Below are positions 1 through 9,197 of a stretch of 64,000 nt of DNA, one piece after another. Made by a program: the position numbers and the translations under genes. How positions within the stretch are numbered: the stretch's first letter is position 1; every line of letters begins with the position of its first letter. The DNA comes from an uncultured Ruminococcus sp. Lineage in GTDB: Bacteria > Bacillota > Clostridia > Oscillospirales > Ruminococcaceae. The notes under the pieces are model-generated. The model was not told where the DNA came from. It did no database searches and saw only the letters and a program-made list of their open reading frames with translations. The stretch spans positions 1 through 64,000 of the forward strand of contig CAKSJP010000002.1 of the NCBI GenBank assembly GCA_934463425.1, in the 5' to 3' direction.

Positions 1-1
1 A

Positions 2-1006
2 CGTGCCTGCAAGCTGTTCGGCGCAAAGTATGCCAATGTACAGCCCCACTCCGGCGCACAGGCAAACACTGCCGTATACTTCGCACTGCTCCAGCCGGGC
101 GATACGGTAATGGGCATGAGCCTGGCACACGGCGGTCATCTGACCCACGGCTCTCCGGTCAACATCTCCGGTAAGTACTTCAACTTCGTTCCCTACGAGC
201 TGGGCGATGACGAGTACATCGACTATGACCGCGCCGAGGCTCTGGCGAAGGAAGTCAAGCCGAAGCTGATCGTTGCCGGCGCAAGCGCATATCCCCGCAT
301 CATCGACTTCAAGCGCCTGTCTGAGATCGCAAAGTCTGTGGGCGCATACCTCATGGTAGACATGGCGCACATCGCCGGTCTGGTTGCCGCAGGCGTTCAC
401 CCGTCTCCGGTACCCTATGCGGATGTCACCACTACCACCACCCATAAGACCCTCCGCGGCCCGAGAGGCGGTCTGATCCTCACCAACGACGAAGAGCTGG
501 CAAAGAAGCTCAACAAGGCTGTATTCCCCGGCACACAGGGCGGCCCGCTGATGCATGTGATCGCAGCAAAGGCAGTCTGCTTCGGCGAAGCACTGAAGCC
601 GGAATTCCAGACCTACGGCAAAACTGTTGTAGCAAACGCATCTGCTCTGGCAGACGGTCTGACCAAGCGCGGCTTCCGTCTGGTATCCGGCGGCACAGAC
701 AACCACCTGATGCTGGTTGACCTGCGCCCCTTCGGCGACCTCACCGGTAAGGAATTTGAGCGCCGCCTGGACGAAGTGTTCATCACAGTCAACAAGAATG
801 CCATCCCCAACGACCCGCAGAAGCCGTTCGTCACCAGCGGTATCCGCGTGGGCACTCCGGCAGTCACCACCCGCGGTCTCCAGCCGGCTGATATGGATAT
901 CATTGCACAGGCAATGTACCTCACCGCATCTGACTTCGAGAACAAGGCAGAAGAAGTCCGCGAGAGCGTCTGCGAGCTGTGCGAGAAGTATCCGCTGTAC
1001 GAATAA
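2..1006 (+). CDS. glyA: Serine hydroxymethyltransferase, 5' end missing
   Basis: This cytosolic PLP enzyme converts serine and tetrahydrofolate to glycine and 5,10-methylene-THF. The frame is open from base 2, before the first in-window ATG at 110, and reads the family motif [18 protein letters not shown], so the gene starts upstream of the window. The PLP-binding lysine lies in [15 protein letters not shown], and PGTQGGP and the C-terminal [14 protein letters not shown] are canonical. About 335 residues are present out of a usual 410-420, so roughly 80 are missing. rarA follows after 3 bp, which suggests co-transcription. Confidence 0.97.
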   Translation, partial: RACKLFGAKYANVQPHSGAQANTAVYFALLQPGDTVMGMSLAHGGHLTHGSPVNISGKYFNFVPYELGDDEYIDYDRAEALAKEVKPKLIVAGASAYPRIIDFKRLSEIAKSVGAYLMVDMAHIAGLVAAGVHPSPVPYADVTTTTTHKTLRGPRGGLILTNDEELAKKLNKAVFPGTQGGPLMHVIAAKAVCFGEALKPEFQTYGKTVVANASALADGLTKRGFRLVSGGTDNHLMLVDLRPFGDLTGKEFERRLDEVFITVNKNAIPNDPQKPFVTSGIRVGTPAVTTRGLQPADMDIIAQAMYLTASDFENKAEEVRESVCELCEKYPLYE

Positions 1007-1009
1007 TCC

Positions 1010-2284
1010 ATGCACACACCTCTTGCAGACCAGATCCGTCCCGCATCCCTGGATGATGTGGTGGGACAGCGCCATCTGCTCGCTCCGGGAAAGCCCCTGC
1101 GGCGCATCATCGAAAGCGGCAAGATCCCCAACATGATCTTCTACGGGCCCTCCGGCGTAGGGAAAACCACAGTGGCGCGCATCATCGCCGACAGCACCTC
1201 CATGACGCTCCATAAGCTGAACGGCACGTCTGCCTCTACCGCAGACATCCGGGACGTTGTGGCAGAGGTCGGCACATTCTCCGGCATGAACGGCATTCTC
1301 CTGTACCTGGACGAGATCCAGTATTTCAACAAGAAACAGCAGCAGCTGCTCCTGGAATACATGGAAAACGGGCAGATCACCCTGATCGCCTCCACCACGG
1401 AGAATCCCTACTTTGCCGTGTACAATGCGCTCATCAGCCGTTCTACGGTGTTTGAGTTCAAGCCCGTTCCGCCGGAAGAGATGGAGCGCGCTGTGGCACG
1501 GGGCTTCCGCTGCATGGCGGAACAGCTAGGCGAAGAGATCCGCCTGTCAGACGGTGTCTGCGGCTGGATCGCCCGGGGCTGCGGCGGCGATGTCCGCAAG
1601 GCCATGAACACCGTGGAGCTGATCGTCCTCTCCGGCGAGCACACCGAAAACGGCATCGTCATCTCTGATGCACTGGCACAGGAGCTCACCCAGCGCAGCA
1701 ATATGCGCTATGACCGGGACAATGACCAGCACTATGACCTGCTGTCCGCTTTGCAGAAATCCATCCGCGGCTCAGACGAAAATGCAGCCCTGCACTATAC
1801 GGCAAGACTGCTTGCGGCAAATGATCTGCTGTCCGTCTGCCGGCGGCTTCTGGTGATCGCCGCAGAGGACGTAGGACTGGCATATCCTCAGGCCATCGTC
1901 ATCACAAAAGCCTGTGTGGACAGCGCACTCCAGCTGGGACTGCCCGAAGCCCGGATCCCTATCGCAGAGGCAGTCGTTCTCCTCGCCACCTCGCCAAAGT
2001 CCAACAGCGCCTACGAAGCGATCAACGCGGCAATGGCAGATGTGGAGGAATACGGCGCGCCGGACTTTCCGCGGCATTTGCAGAACAAGCACTTCGACGG
2101 CGCAGAAGCAAGCGTCCGGGGACAGCACTACCGCTATCCCCACAGCTATCCCAACCACTACGTCCGCCAGCAATACCTGCCGGATATCCTCAAGGATAAG
2201 GTGTACTACCACTTCGGCGACAACCGGCAGGAACAGGCGGCGGCAGTCTACCGCAAAAAGCTCCTGGACGAGGACAAGACCTGA
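1010..2284 (+). CDS. rarA: Replication-associated recombination protein A (AAA+ ATPase)
   Basis: RarA/MgsA is a clamp-loader-like AAA+ ATPase that acts at stalled replication forks. The 424 residues are the usual length. The N-terminus reads PLADQIRPASLDDVVGQRHL, Walker A is GPSGVGKT at about residues 46-53, Walker B is ILLYLDEIQ near residue 100, and sensor 1 is STTENP. The C-terminal half carries the MgsA tetramerisation domain ending in the typical GxxYRYPHSYPNHYVRQQYLP-type segment. It starts 3 bp after glyA. Its last 37 bases overlap the convergent gene on the other strand. Confidence 0.96.
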   Translation: MHTPLADQIRPASLDDVVGQRHLLAPGKPLRRIIESGKIPNMIFYGPSGVGKTTVARIIADSTSMTLHKLNGTSASTADIRDVVAEVGTFSGMNGILLYLDEIQYFNKKQQQLLLEYMENGQITLIASTTENPYFAVYNALISRSTVFEFKPVPPEEMERAVARGFRCMAEQLGEEIRLSDGVCGWIARGCGGDVRKAMNTVELIVLSGEHTENGIVISDALAQELTQRSNMRYDRDNDQHYDLLSALQKSIRGSDENAALHYTARLLAANDLLSVCRRLLVIAAEDVGLAYPQAIVITKACVDSALQLGLPEARIPIAEAVVLLATSPKSNSAYEAINAAMADVEEYGAPDFPRHLQNKHFDGAEASVRGQHYRYPHSYPNHYVRQQYLPDILKDKVYYHFGDNRQEQAAAVYRKKLLDEDKT

Positions 2285-2586
2285 CGGGACAAATAGCCGA
2301 ACGCGGCATCATAAAGACCGGACGGCTTCAGCTCGCGCTGGATCAGCGCATTGGCAAAGCGGATGGTCTGCTCCAGATCGGGAGAAAAGTCGGCAATGCT
2401 CTGGCATTCTCCGCTGCGCAGATCCTCCAGCATCACGCCGTAAAACGGCTGCGAAACGCCGTCCTGAATGATGCTGCCTGCCGTAACACGGTAGATCACC
2501 CGGTTGCTGCCGTATACCTCCATATACACCACGTTCTCCGGGCGCTGCAATACACGGTCCGTTTTTCTGCTTGTTTTCAGTTTCAT
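2248..2586 (-). CDS. Small uncharacterised protein, 112 aa
   Basis: The chosen ATG at 2586 has an AGGAG ribosome site 8-9 bases upstream; a longer reading to 2778 has none. The product is soluble, with no signal peptide or membrane segment. It has a basic N-terminus, a beta-rich middle (YGSNRVIYRVTAGSI, FYGVMLEDL) and a helical C-terminus (LEQTIRFANALIQREL). It resembles the small unnamed DUF6514-type proteins of Clostridia, but I make that link from memory only. It converges on rarA and overlaps its 3' end by 37 bp, so the two messages are complementary there. Confidence 0.72.
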   Translation of the reverse strand: MKLKTSRKTDRVLQRPENVVYMEVYGSNRVIYRVTAGSIIQDGVSQPFYGVMLEDLRSGECQSIADFSPDLEQTIRFANALIQRELKPSGLYDAAFGYLSRQVLSSSRSFLR

Positions 2587-2823
2587 GGCTGTACTCCTGT
2601 TCTTTCGGGGGAAATTTGTTCTCTTTCTGTCTATCAGTATAGCATGTTTTCCCGGAAATGGAAAGACTGAAAAACCGCTTTTTTTGTCGGTATTCCAGAT
2701 ATTTCCTCGAATCTGCGCAAAGGCATCATACAAAGAACGCATTGCGTTAAAAAGAAATGTAATCCTTGTAAAATCCACAAGTTTCCGACGATTTCAGTCA
2801 GAAATCTTTGGCGGAAATGCGAC

Positions 2824-2852
2824 TAGACGAAAGCATATGATGTTGCTATAAT
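2824..2852 (+). promoter_or_regulatory. Predicted sigma-A promoter of the MATE gene
   Basis: The -35 box is TAGACG (2824-2829), the spacer is 17 bp and the -10 box is TATAAT (2847-2852). It lies 36 bp before the MATE start codon. The rest of the 2587-2888 gap shows only AT-rich sequence and a weak minus-strand promoter-like stretch for the small gene. Confidence 0.55.
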
Positions 2853-2888
2853 AGAGAAACATGCTTTTTTTGAAAGGGGATCTCTGTT

Positions 2889-4250
2889 ATGACAAAGGAT
2901 ATGACCGCCGGAAAGCCGCTGGGACTGATCCTGCGCTTTTGCGGGCCAATGGTATTCGGCAACATTCTGCAGCAGCTGTACAGCATGGTGGATACAGTGA
3001 TCGTGGGGCGCTATCTCGGTGCAAATGCACTGGCCGGCGTTGGCGCTACCGGCGCCATCAGCTTTTTGGTGGTGGGCTTTGCCACCGGTATCTGCACCGG
3101 GCTGTCCATTCCTGTGGCACAGGCCTTCGGCGCAGGCGATTATCACAGCATGCGGAAGAACATCTCCAACTCCTATTATCTGGGGGCACTTATCGGCGTT
3201 CTGCTGACCATCCTCACCATGATCGGCACAGGCACGATCCTGCACTGGATGAAGACCCCGGACGATATCTATCAATACTCTTACGATTATATCATCATCA
3301 TCTTCGGCGGCATCCTCACCTCTGTGCTGTATAACAGCCTGGCGGCGATCCTGCGCGCTGTGGGGGACAGCAAATCGCCGATCCTGTTTCTGGCGATCTC
3401 CTCTGTCCTGAACATTATCCTGGATCTGGTTTTCCTGGTAGGGATGCAGTCCGGCGTTGCCGGCGCAGGCTATGCCACTGTTATTTCACAGGGCATCTCC
3501 GGCATTCTCTGCCTGATCTATCTATACAAAAAATTCCCCATCATGCGCTTTCAGCACGGCGAATGCAAGCCGGAACTGAAACGCTGCGGCCGGCTGCTCT
3601 CCATTGGTCTGCCCATGGCACTGCAATTTTCCATTACCGCCATCGGTTCGATCATCCTGCAGACCTCCGTCAACAGTCTGGGCTCTCTGGCGGTTACCAG
3701 CGTTACTGCTGCGCAGAAGATCTGCGCCATTGTGATGGGACCTCTGGAATCCCTGGGCATCACCATGGCGACATTTTGCGGTCAGAATCTGGGTGCGAAA
3801 AAATTCTACCGCATCCGGGACGGCATCCGGCTCAGCATGTATGTTTCCATGTGCTACTGTGCATTCTGCATCGCCTTTCTCTGGATTCTGGGAAAATACA
3901 CCGCGTACCTGTTCTTAGACCCGTCTGAGACAGAGGTCATCCGGCTGGCGGTGCAGTACATGCGCCTGAATGCCCTGTTCTATCCGGTACTCGGCGTTCT
4001 CTTTATCCTGCGCAACTCTCTCCAGGGCATGGGCTACAGCCTGATGCCCATGATGGCAGGTGTCAGCGAGCTGGCAGCCCGTTCTCTGGTCTGCTTCGGC
4101 TTCGTCCCCGCCTTCGGCTATATGGCTGCCGTTATGGCAAGTCCCGTGGCGTGGATCTTTGCTGACGTGCTGCTGATCTCGGTCTACTTTGTAGACATGC
4201 GCAAGCTGAAGCGCCGGCTGGTTTCGGCAGAAACCGCCCTTCCGGCATAA
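2889..4250 (+). CDS. MATE family efflux transporter
   Basis: This inner-membrane multidrug/toxin extrusion antiporter has 453 residues and about 12 hydrophobic segments, the normal MATE size. The N-terminus (MTAGKPLGLILRFCGPMVFG, then LYSMVDTVIVGRYLG) is the classic MATE opening, and the pseudo-repeat begins near GLPMALQFSITAIGS. The ATG has an AAAGGGG ribosome site. Substrate and coupling ion (Na+ or H+) cannot be read from sequence. It forms its own transcript, and the next start codon lies 44 bp downstream. Confidence 0.94.
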   Translation: MTKDMTAGKPLGLILRFCGPMVFGNILQQLYSMVDTVIVGRYLGANALAGVGATGAISFLVVGFATGICTGLSIPVAQAFGAGDYHSMRKNISNSYYLGALIGVLLTILTMIGTGTILHWMKTPDDIYQYSYDYIIIIFGGILTSVLYNSLAAILRAVGDSKSPILFLAISSVLNIILDLVFLVGMQSGVAGAGYATVISQGISGILCLIYLYKKFPIMRFQHGECKPELKRCGRLLSIGLPMALQFSITAIGSIILQTSVNSLGSLAVTSVTAAQKICAIVMGPLESLGITMATFCGQNLGAKKFYRIRDGIRLSMYVSMCYCAFCIAFLWILGKYTAYLFLDPSETEVIRLAVQYMRLNALFYPVLGVLFILRNSLQGMGYSLMPMMAGVSELAARSLVCFGFVPAFGYMAAVMASPVAWIFADVLLISVYFVDMRKLKRRLVSAETALPA

Positions 4251-4294
4251 CCGGTACACACTCTCTTTTGAGCCACTTTCAGAAAGGATACCCT

Positions 4295-5929
4295 ATGAAA
4301 AAAATCATTTCCCTGGTCAGCGCAGCTGTGCTCTCCGCAGCACTGCTTCTGCCCCAGGCTACAGCGCTCTCTGCAGCAGCAGAAGCGGACGTGCTGGATT
4401 CTGCGGCAGATATGGTCATGCCCGCAGCAAACGGCGTGGCAGATACGCTGCCCTATCAGCTGCGTTTCGTTCCGGAGCGCAACTTTGTCACCGCAGACGA
4501 AGTGGCAGCCGGCGATGTGGTGATCCCGGCGGCAGTCTATCTTACCGGCAGCATCGGCAATACCTTTGGCTCTGCCATGGTAAAATACGGCGCTTATCAG
4601 AACGGCGAAAAGACCAGCAGCGTCTATTTTCAGGATCTGGTCACCGGCGACAGCGCACACAAAACTGCTGCGGAACAGACCTATGAAAGCAGCCGCGGCA
4701 GCTTTACCACAGACTTTGTGCCCTATTGCTTTGGCGCAGTTGCCGGAAAAAACAACAAGTACTCCAGCAAATCCCCCATGTTCACCACGAAGGAATACGC
4801 CTGTGACCCCATCTTCGGCTCGACGCTCACCAGCGCCGGAAACGGAAAGATCACATTCCGCGCTTCCTTTTACACCAACGCCGAGGACCGTAAAAACGGC
4901 GCAGCCAAAACGAGTCAGGACTTCACCTGTGATGTCACACTGGACGAAAACGGAAACGGCGTATACTCCTATGACTATATTGACCAGTCAACCTTCCAGA
5001 CTGTCACCAAAACAGCCGTTATCCCCCGCTATCAGCCCAACACACCGGAGGGCGAAAAGATCCCGGATTCCTGTGACAGCGTCATGTGGATCGCCGGTTC
5101 GTCCCAGCTGAAGGACGGCGCTTCGTTCTTTGGCACGCCCTCAGACGAATTTCCGCTGTTTCAGGTGAATATCGTCATTGAAAAGGGCACTGCTCCCGGC
5201 ATTTATGACATCCGCTTCCTGGAGGACAGCGATGTGACAGCCGGCGAAAATCCCTGCCAGCTGCTCAACAGCAAGAATCAGGAAGTTATCACAAAGCTGG
5301 CGGGCACTTCTATTGCCGTTGGCGTGGAAAATGTCTCTGTCACCCAAACCGTTCAGGATGAAGCGGCATTCTACACCGCAGACAACACACGCGTCATCCG
5401 CGCCGCGGATTTTGCAGAACAGATCCTGGCAGATGTGACCTACAGCGACCAGACCACGGACAGCGATGTCAACATCACCAATCTGGTGGACTGCTATGGC
5501 ACAACACCTGAGGAACTGTACGAAAAGCAGAGCCAGGACTTTCTTTTCGTCTCCGAAAATATGCCGCTGTACTGCAACGGCACGATCCTGAAATGGAAGG
5601 ACTCGGGAAAGAATGTCACAGAAAATGTTCTGATCGGTCAGAAGGGTGATCTGAACCATGACGGAGATGTCAACAGCATGGACGCTGCGCTCCTGCTCAG
5701 CTATGTTGCCAACGTCTCTGTAGGAAACAGCGCCGCATTGTATAAGGGCTCTCTCACCAATCCGGCTATCGAAAACTTTATGTTCTATCTCATGGACATA
5801 GATACCTGCTCAAAAACCGGAAAAACAGATACTGCAAGCCTGAACAGCATGGACGCCGCCATGATGCTCTCCTATATTGCCAACAAGTCTGTGGGCAATT
5901 TTGCAAGCTGGGATTCCTTCATGAAATAA
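4295..5929 (+). CDS. Secreted dockerin-bearing protein with cohesin-like N-terminal region
   Basis: The start is the ATG at 4295, after AGAAAGGAT; an upstream frame extension has no ribosome site. A signal peptide (MKKIISLVSAAVLSAALLLP, cleavage near AAAEA) sends it out of the cell. The long middle region (FVTADEVAAGDVVIPAAVYL and after) looks beta-sandwich-like and recalls modules seen in other Ruminococcus dockerin proteins. No glycosidase signature is visible. The C-terminus is a dockerin: GDLNHDGDVNSMDAALLLSY is the first Ca-binding repeat, and DIDT...LNSMDAAMMLSYIANKS is a second repeat with an insert. Likely a non-catalytic cellulosome component; the ligand is unknown. Confidence 0.85.
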   Translation: MKKIISLVSAAVLSAALLLPQATALSAAAEADVLDSAADMVMPAANGVADTLPYQLRFVPERNFVTADEVAAGDVVIPAAVYLTGSIGNTFGSAMVKYGAYQNGEKTSSVYFQDLVTGDSAHKTAAEQTYESSRGSFTTDFVPYCFGAVAGKNNKYSSKSPMFTTKEYACDPIFGSTLTSAGNGKITFRASFYTNAEDRKNGAAKTSQDFTCDVTLDENGNGVYSYDYIDQSTFQTVTKTAVIPRYQPNTPEGEKIPDSCDSVMWIAGSSQLKDGASFFGTPSDEFPLFQVNIVIEKGTAPGIYDIRFLEDSDVTAGENPCQLLNSKNQEVITKLAGTSIAVGVENVSVTQTVQDEAAFYTADNTRVIRAADFAEQILADVTYSDQTTDSDVNITNLVDCYGTTPEELYEKQSQDFLFVSENMPLYCNGTILKWKDSGKNVTENVLIGQKGDLNHDGDVNSMDAALLLSYVANVSVGNSAALYKGSLTNPAIENFMFYLMDIDTCSKTGKTDTASLNSMDAAMMLSYIANKSVGNFASWDSFMK

Positions 5930-5941
5930 CCGACACAACAG

Positions 5942-5985
5942 AAAAAGACCGCCGGGCTGCATGGCTGCAGTTCGGCGGTCTTTTG
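5942..5985 (+). terminator. Rho-independent terminator
   Basis: A 12-bp stem (AAAAGACCGCCG paired with CGGCGGTCTTTT) is followed by a T-rich tail, 13 bp after the dockerin gene's stop codon. Confidence 0.9.
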
Positions 5986-6033
5986 CATTACAGAGCCGGA
6001 ACAGGCTCTCCTACGGTATTGTATTCCGAGAAA

Positions 6034-6110
6034 AGTAAAACGCACGTCTGAGGGAGCAGACGTGCGTTTTAGTAAGGGGATTTTTATGAAAAAAATTTTT
6101 AAGAAAGGAT
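6034..6110 (-). ncRNA. Candidate small RNA with its own promoter and terminator
   Basis: A consensus minus-strand promoter (6117-6145) points at a gene-free stretch. About 40-70 nt downstream is a 14-bp perfect stem (6037-6070, arms AAAACGCACGTCTG and its complement) followed by TTTTACTTTT. The predicted transcript is about 75 nt. The plus strand of the same stretch holds a short ORF (ATG at 6086, stop near 6145) after AAGGGGA, so the RNA could be antisense to a tiny peptide message. No homology is claimed. The hairpin alone could also be a second terminator for the upstream dockerin gene. Confidence 0.4.
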
Positions 6111-6116
6111 ATATAT

Positions 6117-6145
6117 ATTATACCCCCGTCTACCCCTCCTGTCAA
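6117..6145 (-). promoter_or_regulatory. Consensus sigma-A promoter (minus strand)
   Basis: TTGACA (6145-6140), a 17-bp spacer and TATAAT (6122-6117): a perfect consensus in a region with no large gene on that strand downstream until after the 6037-6070 hairpin. The rest of 6146-6242 is AT-rich with no recognised feature. Confidence 0.6.
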
Positions 6146-6242
6146 TAGAATCTTAGAATGTTTACAAAAATTCTATATAACAAATACAATCAGATGCAAC
6201 ATTTTGGATTTCCGCCCTTTTTCAAGGGCATTTTGCAAAAAA

Positions 6243-7208
6243 TCACACGTTTTTCGGCGGTTTATTTTCAGGATCCGCTGTGTTTTCCGGCAGATGGACA
6301 TCCATTTGCGGATACGGAATGGAGATGCCGCTGCGGTCGAACGCCTTCTTTACGCTTTCCAGAAGACGATAATGCAGCGGCCAGTAGTCCTCGCTCTTCG
6401 TCCACACCTGAAGCTGGAGCGTTACGGCGCTGTCATCGTGGCTGAGAACGACCACCTTAGGCGCAGGCACATCCAGCGCCTCCGGCGCCGCCTTGACCTG
6501 TTCCAGCAATACAGTCCGGGCAGCGTCGATGTCGTCCTCATAGCTGATGCCGAAGTTCAGGTCTACCCGGCGTGTTTCCTTGTCGGTATAGTTGATGATC
6601 TTTCCGCTGGCGACCACGCCGTTGGGGATGAATACTGTTTTGTTGTCCGCTGTGACGAGGCGGGTATACAAAATGGTGATTGCCTCTACCTTGCCTGTAA
6701 CACCGTCTGCTTCAATGGTATCTCCCTCTTTCAGCGGCTTGGAAAACAGGATGATAAAACCGCCTGCCAGATTGGACAGACTGTCCTTCAGCGCCAGACC
6801 CACTGCCACGCCGGCAGATGCGATCACTGCCACAATGGAATCCATGGGCACATCCAGGATCGAAAGGGCAATGACGATCAGCAGCACATAGAGAATGATC
6901 TTGGTGACCGAGCGGATAAAGCTGGACATAATGCCGTCCATGTTCGACCTTTGAAACGCCCGTTTCAGAATGCGCATGATCTGCTTGACCAGAAAAAAGC
7001 CGATGAGCAGAAACAGCACTGCGAAAATGAGAGACGGCAGCTTGTCCAGAATGGGCTGAAAGATCTTATTCAGCACGCTGGAAGTCTGCTTGACTTCTTC
7101 TCCCACGGTATTCACAACATCCTGCACTGCCGGCGCAAGCTCTGTGGTGCCTGTGGCAGTGTCTGCGGCGGCCGTCCAGAATGCCGAAAGCATAAAGAGT
7201 GGATTCAT
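6243..7208 (-). CDS. Small-conductance mechanosensitive channel (MscS family)
   Basis: MscS channels open under membrane tension and release solutes on osmotic downshock. The 321-residue form starts at the ATG at 7208, after a perfect AGGAGGT; an extension to 7235 lacks a ribosome site. Three membrane segments are visible, the last being the glycine/alanine-rich pore helix (IASAGVAVGLALKDSLSNLA). The conserved beta domain follows (FSKPLKEGDTIEADGVTGKV, then IPNGVVASGKIINY). Length and order match the short MscS/YkuT type. It is transcribed alone. Confidence 0.95.
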   Translation of the reverse strand: MNPLFMLSAFWTAAADTATGTTELAPAVQDVVNTVGEEVKQTSSVLNKIFQPILDKLPSLIFAVLFLLIGFFLVKQIMRILKRAFQRSNMDGIMSSFIRSVTKIILYVLLIVIALSILDVPMDSIVAVIASAGVAVGLALKDSLSNLAGGFIILFSKPLKEGDTIEADGVTGKVEAITILYTRLVTADNKTVFIPNGVVASGKIINYTDKETRRVDLNFGISYEDDIDAARTVLLEQVKAAPEALDVPAPKVVVLSHDDSAVTLQLQVWTKSEDYWPLHYRLLESVKKAFDRSGISIPYPQMDVHLPENTADPENKPPKNV

Positions 7209-7249
7209 AAAAAGTACCTCCTGTGATAGAATCATCGCACATATGACTT

Positions 7250-7278
7250 ATTATACCTTTTTTTGCAGAAAAGGTCAA
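7250..7278 (-). promoter_or_regulatory. Promoter of the MscS gene
   Basis: TTGACC (7278-7273), a 17-bp spacer and TATAAT (7255-7250), 42 bp before the start codon. Confidence 0.75.
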
Positions 7279-7339
7279 GGCAGCGCTGCGCAAAAATGGG
7301 CATACTAAATATGCATCTGTAAATACATGCACTTTCCAG

Positions 7340-7368
7340 TTGACAGGTCTCGTTTTTTCTGGTAAAAT
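7340..7368 (+). promoter_or_regulatory. Promoter of the 7409 membrane-protein gene
   Basis: TTGACA (7340-7345), a 17-bp spacer and TAAAAT (7363-7368), about 40 bp before the start codon. It diverges from the MscS promoter. Confidence 0.7.
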
Positions 7369-7408
7369 AATGTTAGAAATTATTCCATAAAAAATGAGGT
7401 ATCCCATT

Positions 7409-7981
7409 ATGCGCTCCAAAAAAGAATCTGCACAATCTCTCAGCTACCGCATTGCACTGGGCGGCATTATCGCTGCGCTCTGTATCGCCTGTATGTTTCT
7501 CACCGGCGTATTTCCCATGTTCTATCTGGTTCTGCCCATGCTGGCAAGCGCATTTATTTACATCATGGCACTGGAGACAGGCTGCTACTGGGGCTTTCTC
7601 ACCTATTTGTCCGTAGGACTGCTGTCTGTTTTCGTCACGCCCAACAAGGATGCCTCTCTGGCATTCCTGTTCTTCTTCGGCTATTTTCCCCTGCTGCGTC
7701 ACCTCATGGAACGCTTTCGATGGAAATTCCTGGGCTTTCTGCTCCGTATGGCAGTGTTCAACGCCGCCGTACTGGCATTTTTCTGGGTGTCTGTCTATGT
7801 CCTGGGGATGGAAGAGCTGTTGGAATCCCTGGGCGATTACGGCAAATACGGCGGCTGGATCCTGCTGGGCATCGCCAATGTCATGTTTCTCTGCTATGAT
7901 TTCAGCATGGGGAGCTTTCCTGTGCTGTACCGCCGCTATCTGAAACCCCGCATTTCTCCCGGCGCACACCGGGAGTCCTGA
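7409..7981 (+). CDS. Multi-pass membrane protein, 190 aa
   Basis: The start at ATG 7409 is preferred over the ATG at 7394 because TGAGGT lies 8 bases before it. The protein has five to six hydrophobic segments (ALGGIIAALCIACMFLTGV, FYLVLPMLASAFIYIMALE and others) and a short basic tail. The layout resembles S-components of ECF vitamin transporters or the Clostridial membrane proteins near them, but no substrate-specific motif is evident, so function stays open. The D-lactate dehydrogenase gene follows after 13 bp and is probably co-transcribed. Confidence 0.8.
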   Translation: MRSKKESAQSLSYRIALGGIIAALCIACMFLTGVFPMFYLVLPMLASAFIYIMALETGCYWGFLTYLSVGLLSVFVTPNKDASLAFLFFFGYFPLLRHLMERFRWKFLGFLLRMAVFNAAVLAFFWVSVYVLGMEELLESLGDYGKYGGWILLGIANVMFLCYDFSMGSFPVLYRRYLKPRISPGAHRES

Positions 7982-7994
7982 AAGGAGCATATCC

Positions 7995-8981
7995 ATGTCT
8001 GAGAAAAAAGAACGCATTGCTTTTTTTGATACCAAGCCCTATGACCGCGTCTGGTTCGACCAGCTGAACCAGCACTATCACATCAAATACTATGAGCACA
8101 AGCTGACCCCGGACTCCGTCTCCCTGGCACAGGGCTGCCGGGCGGTGATTCCCTTTGTCAATGACACCCTGGACAAAACCGTCATTGACGGGCTGTGCGA
8201 AGCCGGCGTGGAGATGATCGCCCTGCGCTGTGCCGGCTATAACAACGTAGACCGGGACGCTGCCGCCGGACGCATCGCCGTGGTGCGTGTGCCGGGCTAT
8301 TCTCCCTATGCCGTGGCAGAATTCACCATGGGCCTGCTGCTGACTCTGAACCGCAAGATACACAAGGCATACTTCCGCACCCGTGACTTTAACTTTTCCC
8401 TGAACGGGCTGGTGGGATTCGATCTCCACGGCAGAACGGTGGGCGTCATCGGCACGGGAAAGATCGGACAGATCTTCATCCGCATCTGCCGCGGATTCGG
8501 CATGAATGTGGTGGCATATGACCCCTATCCGATGCCGGACGTAGATTTTCCCTACGTCTCCCTGGAGGAGCTGCTGCACCAGAGTGATATCGTCTCTCTG
8601 CACTGTCCGCTGACGGAACAGTCCCGGCATCTCATCAACGCCGACACCATCGCCCAGATGAAAGACGGCGTATACCTGCTGAATACCTCACGAGGCATGC
8701 TGGTGGAGAGCGAAGCGCTGCTGGATGCCCTGAAAAGCGGCAAAATCGCCGGCGCAGGACTGGATGTTTACGAAGAAGAGACCGAGTTTTTCTTTGAAGA
8801 CCGCTCTGACACAGTCAAGCGAGACACCCTGCTCTCCCTGCTGGTGTCCATGCCGAACGTGGTGCTGACTTCGCACCAGGCATTTCTCACCAACGAAGCG
8901 CTGCACAACATCGCACAGGTCACCCTGGAAAATCTGGATGCATACTTCAAAGACGGCACGATCCTGAACCAGGTACAGTAA
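7995..8981 (+). CDS. ldhA: D-lactate dehydrogenase (D-2-hydroxyacid dehydrogenase family)
   Basis: This cytosolic enzyme reduces pyruvate to D-lactate with NADH. The 328 residues match the fermentative LdhA type closely: FVNDTLDKTVIDGL, LRCAGYNNVD, then the Rossmann motif GVIGTGKIGQI, the catalytic arginine in NTSRGMLV, the glutamate in LDVYEEE, FFFEDRS, and the catalytic histidine in TSHQAFLTNEAL. The ribosome site is GAAAGGAG. It follows the membrane protein by 13 bp. A broader 2-hydroxyacid specificity cannot be excluded, but the similarity to E. coli LdhA extends over the whole length. Confidence 0.92.
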   Translation: MSEKKERIAFFDTKPYDRVWFDQLNQHYHIKYYEHKLTPDSVSLAQGCRAVIPFVNDTLDKTVIDGLCEAGVEMIALRCAGYNNVDRDAAAGRIAVVRVPGYSPYAVAEFTMGLLLTLNRKIHKAYFRTRDFNFSLNGLVGFDLHGRTVGVIGTGKIGQIFIRICRGFGMNVVAYDPYPMPDVDFPYVSLEELLHQSDIVSLHCPLTEQSRHLINADTIAQMKDGVYLLNTSRGMLVESEALLDALKSGKIAGAGLDVYEEETEFFFEDRSDTVKRDTLLSLLVSMPNVVLTSHQAFLTNEALHNIAQVTLENLDAYFKDGTILNQVQ

Positions 8982-9012
8982 CCCAACGGACACGGTGCGC
9001 CGTGTCCTTACA

Positions 9013-9180
9013 TATAGAACCTGTCTTCACAAGCGTATACCCGTGTCTTTTCGGCAAATTTTGCTGCATACTGCGTGAAAAACACTTGCCGGGCGAGAGC
9101 CCGCCTGCGTATTTTTGCCTTGTCTGCAACAAAATTATGCTCGAAAATCCACACATATTTCTTGTGAAGACAGGTTCATA
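9013..9180. mobile_element. MITE-like element, 168 bp, with about 20-bp terminal inverted repeats
   Basis: The left end (9013-9033, TATAGAACCTGTCTTCACAAG) and the right end (9161-9180) are complementary over 20 bases, with one extra base on the left. Between them are about 127 bp of non-coding DNA holding a small GGGC/GCCC hairpin. The arms lie too far apart for a normal terminator, and no transposase is inside. The right end finishes about 5 bp before the ribosome site of the next gene, so it forms most of that gene's leader. Confidence 0.7.
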
Positions 9181-9197
9181 GAAAGAAGGATTTCACC

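Noticed and set aside
6204..7226. Plus-strand open frame of 340 codons opposite the MscS gene
   Set aside because: Shadow of a well-supported channel gene.
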